Shown in pieces: positions 8,081 to 15,088 of a DNA stretch of 26,953 nucleotides. Numbering within the stretch: position 1 is the first letter of the stretch; the number at the start of each line of letters is the position of its first letter. The notes under the pieces were generated by a model. That model was given only the letters and a program-made list of their open reading frames with translations. It was not told the DNA's origin and did no database searches. The stretch lies in NCBI GenBank assembly GCA_964442735.1, contig CAYUAP010000070.1, positions 1 through 26,953 of the forward strand, given 5' to 3'. The DNA is from JAUNBG01 sp964442735 (GTDB taxonomy: Bacteria > Planctomycetota > Planctomycetia > Pirellulales > Thermoguttaceae). The position numbers were made by a program, and so were the translations under genes.

Positions 8081-8962
8081 ATGGCCTTTCTGAAACAATT
8101 CTATCAGACCTGTGTTCGGGGATATCGGAGTATGTCGTTCGAGGCGCGGCGTTATTTGAGATATTCGGTCACAAAAGACCAAGGATCAGGCGGTTTTTTC
8201 TGTGGGCGCGCCGGACAGGAGGATCTCTATTATACCTTCTTCGGACTGCTTCTAGCCGCTGTTACCGGGGCAAAAGTCAATTGTAAAGAATGTGCCGTTC
8301 AAATGAAAAACATTGATTTTGCGACGCTTGATATCGTTCATGCCTGTTCCTGGTTGCGAATGAATCGTCTTCTTCAACTTCTTGCCTGGCCGGGTATCTT
8401 CAGGAATCGACTCGTTTCATTTCCCTTTAAAAACGTCGATTGTGGTCTACGGACAAAACTGGAATCGCTCGCCACTCGACCCGATGAAGATTATCCCCAT
8501 CAGGATATGAATTCTCCCTATTCCCGTTTTCTTGTATCGACTTTATATGCCGATTTCGGAATAAATCTTCCAAGATCCGATTTTCAACACTACCGTTTAC
8601 CGAACGGCCTTTATAGTAATTTAACAGATACGAAGGAATACGCGGTCAATGCAACCACCGCAGTTCTATTCCTTCTTCCGGAAACGGAACGGGAAATAAC
8701 GGCGGAAGTACTTCTGAAATGTCAGGAACCGAATGGTTCTTTTAAAGCGATGGAATCGGCACCTTCCGGAGATCTAATGTCGACAGCAACCGCTTTTTTT
8801 ACATTACGGAATTGTGATAAAATGCCACGACTATCGGTTAAATCTTTTTTACGCGACTGTTTTCGAGAAAATGGTTTTTTCGCCGCAACGCCGGATGATC
8901 CGGGCTCCGATCTCGAATACACGGTCTATGGACTCTTAACCATGGGAGTCATTGCTTCATGA
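8081..8962 (+). CDS. Prenyltransferase-beta / toroid-fold protein
   Basis: This 293-aa protein has alpha/alpha-toroid repeats like protein prenyltransferase beta subunits: GGFFCGRAGQEDLYYTFFG near 36-54, GLYSNLTD, NGSFKAMES, and the C-terminal DLEYTVYGLLTMG. In farnesyltransferase beta the last block carries a zinc-binding His; here the equivalent position reads Glu, and I see no D-x-C partner. It is therefore unlikely to be a zinc protein-prenyltransferase. With the terpene cyclase directly downstream (4-nt overlap) it may be a partner subunit or a lipid-binding protein. There are no QW motifs strong enough to call it a cyclase. The start follows AGAGGTG, 4 nt after the previous stop. Confidence 0.7.
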   Translation: MAFLKQFYQTCVRGYRSMSFEARRYLRYSVTKDQGSGGFFCGRAGQEDLYYTFFGLLLAAVTGAKVNCKECAVQMKNIDFATLDIVHACSWLRMNRLLQLLAWPGIFRNRLVSFPFKNVDCGLRTKLESLATRPDEDYPHQDMNSPYSRFLVSTLYADFGINLPRSDFQHYRLPNGLYSNLTDTKEYAVNATTAVLFLLPETEREITAEVLLKCQEPNGSFKAMESAPSGDLMSTATAFFTLRNCDKMPRLSVKSFLRDCFRENGFFAATPDDPGSDLEYTVYGLLTMGVIAS

Positions 8963-10758
8963 ATACCGATTATAATTGCATAGATAATACAGATTCGTTA
9001 CGCCAGTATTTATGGACGCGGCGCGGTCCGGATGGTTTTTTTGAGAGTCGTCTCTCCGACTCGGCCATTTCCACAGCTATTGCCTGTATTGCCCTGGAAA
9101 TAGCTGATGCCCAGGCATATTCCGTCGAAATACATACGGCGCGCGATTGGTTGATCACGCATCAGAATACTGACGGACTTTACGGCGATTCACCAGAATC
9201 GCCTGCTAATTTAACCGCAACGTTTTTGGCCTACATCGCATTATTCCGACCCGGCTGTTATCAGAAGGAATTGGAAAAGGCAAAATCATGGTTGACCGCA
9301 CGATTCGGTGATTTTTCATTTCAGGCGGTTCGACAGGGACTACTGGCGGAATACGGCAGGGACCTGACTTTTTCCGTTCCGATTCTCGCATTGGCTGTGG
9401 CGGCCGATTTTTTCGTCGAGGCCGATGAAGCCTGGCGTAAAATGCCCCAATTTCCCTTCGAACTGGTCCTGTTTCCGGAAGTTTTCTTTAAATACCTAAA
9501 TCTGCCAGTTGTCAGTTATGCGATTCCAGCTTTAATCGTTGTCGGACTGGCCCAGCTCAATCATGCCCGATCAGGAATCGTAAAGACCCTTCGCTCGTTA
9601 GCAAAAATTGGATCACTAAAGGTCTTGATGAAGAAACAGCCTTCAGAAGGTGGGTTCCTTGAAGCAGCTCCCTTGACCGCGTTTTGTGTTCTATGTCTCT
9701 GTGCCGCCGGTTTACGGAATCATCCTGTGACACAACAGGCCATTCAATTCCTGCTGAATACACAACGGACCAACGGTTCATGGCCAATTGACCGCGATTT
9801 ACGTCAGTGGACGACCTCCCTCTCCCTAACTGCCCTGGCATCGACTCTCTCGGAGGAGGAGAAACTGTTTTACCGAAAAGCTCTCAAGGAACGGCAGACG
9901 AAGACGATTCATCCCTTTACACGATCTGCGCCCGGGGGATGGGCTTGGACGACCTATTCCGGTGGTGTTCCGGACGCTGATGATGTTCCCGCCGCTCTGA
10001 TTGCCCTTCATGAATTGGGAGAAGGGGCATCCGAAACGATTCAAAACGGATTTAAATGGCTTCTGCAATTGCAAAACAGAGACGGTGGAATTCCAACCTT
10101 CTGTCGCGGTTGGGGGAAACTTCCTTTTGATAAAAGTTGTCCGGATCTGTCCGCACACGTATTTAAAGCCTTTTCCTGTTATGAAAACGAGTTACCTCCT
10201 AAACTGCGGGCGAAGGTCGTTAAGGCAAAACAGCGTATTTTACGATATCTCAAAAATGTACAGCGTATAGACGGAGCCTTTATTCCACTCTGGTTTGGCG
10301 ATCAGGAATCGGCGACGAAAGAAGCGCCCGTCTACGGTAGTGCCGTTGTTCTGGAACATTTAAAGGAGTTGGACGAACCGTTTTTGCAGAAGACTAAAAA
10401 TTTTCTTCTCTCCGCGCAGCATGCAACAGGCGGCTGGGGGAGTTGGTCTCCTGATTCCGGGGGGGATCCGTCTTCTTCATTCAACTCCACGGTGTCAAAT
10501 GTAAAACAGAAAAATGATGAAAATAACCTTCGTGATTACATTATTGTAACGGCACGATGTATTAGTGCCCTGGATTCCTGTCATGAGGCACAATCCGCTG
10601 TTGAACGTGGTCGTGCCTTCCTCAAACCCTATTTGGAGAAACCGGAAACTATCCCTCCAGAGCCTATTGGTCTCTATTTCGCCCATTTATGGTATAGCGA
10701 GGAATTATATGGTCCGATTTTTCTTCTAAAGGCATTTGCAGATGTTCACAAGGATTAA
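8959..10758 (+). CDS. Class II terpene cyclase, squalene-hopene cyclase-like
   Basis: This 599-aa protein is slightly shorter than squalene-hopene cyclases (about 630-650). The catalytic DxDD motif is present as DADD at residues 339-342, in the typical setting GGWAWTTYSGGVPDADD. QW-type repeats are visible (NGSWPIDRD, DGGIPTFCRGW, GGWGSWSPDSGGD). The C-terminus (PIGLYFAHLWYSEELYG) closely resembles that of hopene cyclases. Class II cyclases protonate a terminal alkene or epoxide and cyclise a linear polyprene. Squalene is the usual substrate, but no squalene-forming genes are in the window, whereas a polyprenyl diphosphate synthase is two genes upstream, so a prenyl diphosphate or alcohol is also possible. 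Many planctomycete proteins of this fold are of unknown function. Confidence 0.78.
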   Translation: MNTDYNCIDNTDSLRQYLWTRRGPDGFFESRLSDSAISTAIACIALEIADAQAYSVEIHTARDWLITHQNTDGLYGDSPESPANLTATFLAYIALFRPGCYQKELEKAKSWLTARFGDFSFQAVRQGLLAEYGRDLTFSVPILALAVAADFFVEADEAWRKMPQFPFELVLFPEVFFKYLNLPVVSYAIPALIVVGLAQLNHARSGIVKTLRSLAKIGSLKVLMKKQPSEGGFLEAAPLTAFCVLCLCAAGLRNHPVTQQAIQFLLNTQRTNGSWPIDRDLRQWTTSLSLTALASTLSEEEKLFYRKALKERQTKTIHPFTRSAPGGWAWTTYSGGVPDADDVPAALIALHELGEGASETIQNGFKWLLQLQNRDGGIPTFCRGWGKLPFDKSCPDLSAHVFKAFSCYENELPPKLRAKVVKAKQRILRYLKNVQRIDGAFIPLWFGDQESATKEAPVYGSAVVLEHLKELDEPFLQKTKNFLLSAQHATGGWGSWSPDSGGDPSSSFNSTVSNVKQKNDENNLRDYIIVTARCISALDSCHEAQSAVERGRAFLKPYLEKPETIPPEPIGLYFAHLWYSEELYGPIFLLKAFADVHKD

Positions 10759-11021
10759 ATGTATTTATGTTATCGATTGTTCCTGTTGTATGGTTATTCT
10801 CTTTTTATTCCCGGTATATAGGGATCTCAAAAAGATTGAACTGCTTAATTAATATTTAAATAACAGAAAGGACTTCGAGTTTTATACTTGACTTCCATAC
10901 CGCGTTGGTTATACTAATTAGAGGAAGTTAATGTTCATGGAAAAGTTGTAATTATCGTCGGTTACCATTACACCTTCACTCTATGAACGGATACTCGATG
11001 CCAATAGAAGGAGATAGATAA
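10759..11021. other. Intergenic region between the two operons
   Basis: These 263 bp hold no gene. The region has the strong promoter-like pair at 10888-10915 and the ribosome-binding site AGAAGGAG at 11006-11013. A weak inverted repeat (TCCC/GGGA around 10808-10823) is too short to call a terminator. Confidence 0.5.
10888..10915 (+). promoter_or_regulatory. Sigma70-like promoter of the nine-gene operon
   Basis: TTGACT at 10888-10893 and TATACT at 10910-10915 are 16 bp apart, each one base from the consensus. Transcription would start near 10922, giving a leader of about 100 nt before the ATG at 11022. This is the best promoter match I found in the window. It implies that the nine genes downstream form their own unit, separate from the terpenoid operon. 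Confidence 0.6.
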
Positions 11022-12455
11022 ATGATCGGTTACATAATGAATTTTATTTTAAAATTTATGACGGTTGTTTTGGCCTGTTCCGGCATATGGAGTTATCTCA
11101 ATTATATATCATTGCGTCCGATAGAATACGCAACGGATCAACGAGATCATTCGGAAAATCGGATTATTAAAAAACTATCGACGAAAATTGGGGAGACGTT
11201 TACCGACTTCAAGGTCAAAACGGAAGTTAAACAATTTGCGGAGAATTGGCCATGTTTTCGTGGAACAAAGCGTGATAATCTTGTTTTGAACAGTATTTCC
11301 CTGTCCAAGTCCTGGGATCAAAACGGGCCCCGGGTTTTATGGCGAACCGAACTCGGGGAAGGTTATTCCGGAGCGATAATTGTATCGGGCCGGGTCTATG
11401 TGTTGGATTATCTGGAGAAGGAAGATTCCGATTCACTTCGTTGTTTTGATCTCTTTGCCGGAACTGAATTATGGCGGAGAAGCTATAAAAATCCGATTCG
11501 ACGTAACCATGGCAAGTCGCGAACGATTCCCGCCTGTTCGGACAAGGTTATTGTTACGATAGGACCGGCGGCCCATGTTATGGCGGTGGATGCTATCAAC
11601 GGAAATCTTTTATGGACACGAGATCTTGTAGACGAGTATAAATGTGAAGTTCCCCAATGGTATACCGGGCAATGTCCCTTTATCGACGATGGTAAAGTCA
11701 TTCTCGGCATTGGGGGTGAAAAAGTACTGATGACTGCCCTGGACCTCAAGACGGGAAAAACCGTTTGGGAATCCCCTAATGAACACGGTTTAAAGATGTC
11801 CCATTCGTCTGTTTTTCCGGTCGTATTGGAAGGAGAATTCCAATATGTCTATGCAGGTATTGGTGGTATTGCCGCCTGTGATAAAACAGGAAAACCATTG
11901 TGGTCCTGTATTAAATGGAAGCCTGCGGTTTGGGCTCCGACTCCGGTTCCGGTCGGTGGTAATAAACTGTTTTTAACTGCCGGATATGGTGCCGGTTCCG
12001 CACTACTGACTGTTAAAAAAAATCATAATCAATACGAGGCGGTCATTGATAAAGAATGGAAACCGACCAAGGGGCCCGCTTCCGAACAACAGACCCCTCT
12101 TGTAATAAATAATACATTATTTGTAATCCAGCCGAAAGACGCGGGATCGCTGCGAAGTGAATTGGTTGCGGCAGATATCGACGCATTACCAAACATCAAG
12201 GGAAGCAGTGGCAAACAGGCACGATTTGGACTGGGACCCTATCTGTATGCCGACAATGCCTTCTGGATTGCCGACGATAACGGTATTCTCCATGTTTACG
12301 GCTATGAAAACAATCAATTTATCCATCTGGCCCATCACAAGGTATTGCCCGGAGTTGACTCCTGGGGACCGATCGCATTTGCGGGCGGTCTGATGATCCT
12401 TCGTGACTCGACCTCGATGGTATGCCTTGATCTACGCAAGGAGGTTCAACCATGA
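11022..12455 (+). CDS. Membrane-anchored PQQ-like beta-propeller protein
   Basis: This is a 477-aa protein. One hydrophobic segment near the N-terminus (about 8-27) should anchor it in the inner membrane with the rest outside. After a linker comes NWPCFRGTKRDN, the W-P-x-F-R-G opening of planctomycete-type propellers. Blades follow with the PQQ-like pattern, for example ALDLKTGKTVWESP, AVDAINGNLLWTRD and ACDKTGKPLWS. No enzymatic residues are recognisable. It begins the second operon, after AGAAGGAG, and overlaps the next gene by 4 nt. Propellers of this kind may bind a redox partner or organise a periplasmic complex; that role is inferred from the Fe-S genes that follow. Confidence 0.82.
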   Translation: MIGYIMNFILKFMTVVLACSGIWSYLNYISLRPIEYATDQRDHSENRIIKKLSTKIGETFTDFKVKTEVKQFAENWPCFRGTKRDNLVLNSISLSKSWDQNGPRVLWRTELGEGYSGAIIVSGRVYVLDYLEKEDSDSLRCFDLFAGTELWRRSYKNPIRRNHGKSRTIPACSDKVIVTIGPAAHVMAVDAINGNLLWTRDLVDEYKCEVPQWYTGQCPFIDDGKVILGIGGEKVLMTALDLKTGKTVWESPNEHGLKMSHSSVFPVVLEGEFQYVYAGIGGIAACDKTGKPLWSCIKWKPAVWAPTPVPVGGNKLFLTAGYGAGSALLTVKKNHNQYEAVIDKEWKPTKGPASEQQTPLVINNTLFVIQPKDAGSLRSELVAADIDALPNIKGSSGKQARFGLGPYLYADNAFWIADDNGILHVYGYENNQFIHLAHHKVLPGVDSWGPIAFAGGLMILRDSTSMVCLDLRKEVQP

Positions 12456-13093
12456 AAATAAAACGTAATGAATTTCTGATTTTTGTTTCCGGTCTGTTTT
12501 CACTAGGCGGACTCTCTGCCTTGGTCTTTCATAAACGAAAGCAGCCGTCCGAAACTGTACTATTGCCCACGGAGGAAAATTTCGTTCTACCGTTAAGTGC
12601 GGTTAAAACGATTCATCGTCTGGACGGATTGGTCTTTAGTGTTAATCGGACACGGAAAACGGTAGGTGCCCATAACGAGGCGACTGGAGAACTGGTTTGG
12701 GAATCGCATGGTGAAGATCGTTTTATTATTCCAGGGGCGGCATTTCCCATTGATTTGTCGGCGTCGGGTGAATTATGGGTTGCTAATATTGGTCGAAAAC
12801 GATTGGAGCAGCTTGACCCCAAAACGGGCCGTTTTATTGCATCCTGGGAACCGAAAATTCCGTTTGGCGGCTGTTGTAATCCGGTTCGGTTTGCCGCTTT
12901 GTCCGGAGGTCGGTTTATTACCATGGAAAAAGGAGTTTGTCGGGCCTGTATCTATCTGCCCTCCGGTATTTTGGAACAGGTCCTGTCCGATACGCTGTCC
13001 GACTCGGAATTCAATTATTATTTATCCCGATCGGAAAATAGTGTCGATTTATATGATATTGGCAATAAAAAACACTGGGAGGTACAACTCTAA
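12452..13093 (+). CDS. Short exported propeller-like protein with a CCNP motif
   Basis: This 213-aa protein opens with KRNEFL followed by a hydrophobic stretch (IFVSGLFSLGGLSALVF), resembling a KR-variant Tat leader or an uncleaved anchor. The body has NHL/propeller-like strands (GELWVANIGRKRLEQLDP), then GGCCNPVRFAALSGGRF and EKGVCRACIYLPSG. The paired cysteines plus two later ones could bind a metal. At about 175 residues after the leader it is too small for a full propeller and may complete one in a complex. I recall this CCNP-type protein beside Fe-S genes in PVC genomes, but cannot check that. AAGGAGG precedes the ATG, which overlaps the upstream stop. Confidence 0.65.
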   Translation: MKIKRNEFLIFVSGLFSLGGLSALVFHKRKQPSETVLLPTEENFVLPLSAVKTIHRLDGLVFSVNRTRKTVGAHNEATGELVWESHGEDRFIIPGAAFPIDLSASGELWVANIGRKRLEQLDPKTGRFIASWEPKIPFGGCCNPVRFAALSGGRFITMEKGVCRACIYLPSGILEQVLSDTLSDSEFNYYLSRSENSVDLYDIGNKKHWEVQL

Positions 13094-13332
13094 TGTTACG
13101 ACGTAATTTTCTCAACTCGATAGTACGTTTCGTTTTACTGGGCGGACTGGCTGCCGGTATCTTCCATATGGCGAAGGGAAAAGCCTCCGTGAAAAAACGG
13201 TCTGAAACATGTTCGGAACGGAATTGTCAATGCCGTTATTGTCCCATGTTTCATCAATGTGGACATTCGGATTATCATCCAACAGGGATAGAGTCGTTGA
13301 AGACACGTTCCTTTAAGGAGACCTTCGAATGA
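13093..13332 (+). CDS. Small Cys-rich protein with a Tat-like leader
   Basis: This is a 79-aa protein with an RRNFL twin-arginine-like motif at residues 3-7 and a hydrophobic segment (FVLLGGLAAGIF). A short Cys/His-rich stretch follows (CSERNCQCRYCPMFHQCGH), with five cysteines and two histidines, enough for a small Fe-S or zinc site. The twin-arginine motif fits export of a prefolded, cofactor-loaded protein. It is coupled to both neighbours (TAATG at 13091-13095, ATGA at 13329-13332) with GGGAGG upstream. I recognise no named family. The overlaps and good ribosome-binding site argue that it is a real gene despite its size. Confidence 0.65.
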   Translation: MLRRNFLNSIVRFVLLGGLAAGIFHMAKGKASVKKRSETCSERNCQCRYCPMFHQCGHSDYHPTGIESLKTRSFKETFE

Positions 13333-13874
13333 AAAGGCAGGAGTTTCTTCATGTACTGCTTGGATGTTCACTTCTCCTTCCACTGACATCTTTTTTAAAG
13401 AAGAATCAGGGGGAGGAAAGTCCCATCTTGTGGCAGATTGATCCCGATAAATGTATCCAGTGCGGAAAATGCGAAACGGAATGTATTCTGCCCCATTCGG
13501 CGGTTAGATGTGTTCACCAGTTTGCGTCTTGTGGTTACTGCCTGTTCTGTAGTGGTTATTATCAGGATAAAAGAGTGAAATTTGATACCGCTGGTGAAAA
13601 TCTGCGCTGTCCGACCGATGCCATGACGCGGACCTATATTGAGGATCCCTATTTCGAATATACTATCAACGAGGATAAATGTATTGGTTGTGGTAAATGT
13701 GTTAAAGGGTGTGCGGCGTTCGGAAACGGTTCGCTTTTTCTACAGGTTCGACATGATCTATGTAAAAACTGTAATCAATGCCGAATTGCAGATATCTGTC
13801 CTTCGGGAGCCTTTACCAAGGTTAGTTCCGATAATCCCTATCTCTTCAAGAAACCGCCGGAGATTCAAAAATGA
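13329..13874 (+). CDS. Polyferredoxin with a Tat-like leader
   Basis: This is a 181-aa protein. KRQEFL plus a hydrophobic segment at the N-terminus resembles a KR-variant Tat leader, consistent with export of a folded Fe-S protein. It has about 17 cysteines after the leader, including CIQCGKCETEC, the block CVHQFASCGYCLFC, CIGCGKCVKGC and CKNCNQCRIADICPSGA. This is enough for up to four [4Fe-4S] clusters, as in NapG-type proteins. It probably relays electrons between the membrane Fe-S protein encoded next and another periplasmic partner. AAGGAG lies just upstream, with 4-nt overlaps on both sides. Confidence 0.82.
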   Translation: MKRQEFLHVLLGCSLLLPLTSFLKKNQGEESPILWQIDPDKCIQCGKCETECILPHSAVRCVHQFASCGYCLFCSGYYQDKRVKFDTAGENLRCPTDAMTRTYIEDPYFEYTINEDKCIGCGKCVKGCAAFGNGSLFLQVRHDLCKNCNQCRIADICPSGAFTKVSSDNPYLFKKPPEIQK

Positions 13875-15088
13875 CATTGATTTTCGCCCAGGCCCGTTTT
13901 CCCGCTCCGGAATTTGAAAATTATACACTCCCACAAATGAATTTGGAATCGTTTATCTATAATTCGGTCTACTGGCGTGTGGGATTATTGATCTTTTTTC
14001 TACTAATAACGGGATTATGTTTCTACCGCTATCGTTCCCGTAAAGCGATATTGATCCTGTCTATTTTGGGATTGATTGTGTTCGGGTTCCTGTTTACCGC
14101 CTGTCCCTGTCCGGTCGGAATGTTTCAGAATATTGTGGAAAATGCGGTCAATGGTACGTCTATGCACCTTGGTCTGCTGCTTTTATTTGTTCTACCATTG
14201 ATCGGTGCCCTCTTTTTCGGGCGGCTCTTCTGTGCTGCTGCCTGTCCGATTGGGGCCGTTCAGGAAATATTGCATTGGAAAACAGTCATGGTTCCACGGC
14301 CCCTGGATCGGGTCTTGCGAATGATTCCCATTCTGTTCCTGCTCCTCTTTACGGTAATGGCCTCTTGTGGGATGGGGTATCAATTATGTTATCTGGAACC
14401 CTATCTGCCACTTTTTCTCTTGAGTTTTTCATTTCCGATGGCCTGTTTATTGTTCGCCTTTTTATTACTCGGTCTGTTTATTTCCAGACCGTTCTGCCGA
14501 TATTGTTGTCCCTATGGTGTTCTCCTCCGATTTTTCACCCTGTTTGCTGGTAAACAACCGAAGATTACGACCGATAAATGTATTAACTGTAAATTATGTG
14601 AACAGGGTTGTCCGAACGGGGCCATTATTCCTCCGGAAAACGAATTATCTTCAGAAATACAACGGACCGGTACACGACGACTTTCCTTTTTAGTCGCCTG
14701 TCTTCCGTTCGCCCTTTTTTTTGGGGGGCTGCTCGGTTATTTCTCTGCTCCAGTCGTCAGTTATTATCATCGGGACGTCCAACTCCTGCGTCAAATTCGG
14801 AATGGAGAACAGACAGACGCCGTTAAGGCGTTCGAGTCTTCGGGAACTTCACTGACGATGTTGGAAAAAAACGTAACTAAAATACATTATCATATTTTGA
14901 TCGGAATGTGTCTGGCTGGAATCGTGTTTTCTGCCTGCTTTATGGCCGAGATGATTGCCGAGGCGCGTCATCGTCGGGAGGAAACGCTTTATTCAATCGA
15001 CGCAACGTTATGCTTCTGTTGTGGACGTTGTTATCCGGTATGTCCTCTGCTCAAACGTGTTCCTGTCCAAAAGGAAATCAAGTCATGA
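13871..15088 (+). CDS. NapH/NosR-like membrane Fe-S protein
   Basis: This 405-aa protein has about six or seven membrane segments. It carries cysteine motifs typical of the NapH/NosR/RdxA group: ACPCPVGMFQ, FCAAACPIGAVQE and FCRYCCPYGVLLRF. A cytoplasmic-type [4Fe-4S] site, CINCKLCEQGCPNGAI, follows. The C-terminal tail has another cysteine cluster, CFCCGRCYPVCPLLK. The family moves electrons between the quinone pool or the cytoplasm and periplasmic acceptors. There is no FMN-binding domain as in NosR. It overlaps its neighbours by 4 nt and sits between the polyferredoxin and a membrane propeller, so it is the likely transmembrane electron conduit of this operon. Confidence 0.85.
   Translation: MTLIFAQARFPAPEFENYTLPQMNLESFIYNSVYWRVGLLIFFLLITGLCFYRYRSRKAILILSILGLIVFGFLFTACPCPVGMFQNIVENAVNGTSMHLGLLLLFVLPLIGALFFGRLFCAAACPIGAVQEILHWKTVMVPRPLDRVLRMIPILFLLLFTVMASCGMGYQLCYLEPYLPLFLLSFSFPMACLLFAFLLLGLFISRPFCRYCCPYGVLLRFFTLFAGKQPKITTDKCINCKLCEQGCPNGAIIPPENELSSEIQRTGTRRLSFLVACLPFALFFGGLLGYFSAPVVSYYHRDVQLLRQIRNGEQTDAVKAFESSGTSLTMLEKNVTKIHYHILIGMCLAGIVFSACFMAEMIAEARHRREETLYSIDATLCFCCGRCYPVCPLLKRVPVQKEIKS

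Noticed and set aside
14908..15084. Long N-terminal extension of the membrane propeller
   Set aside because: It lies entirely inside the NapH-like gene in another frame. The ATG at 15085 gives the usual ATGA overlap of this operon.
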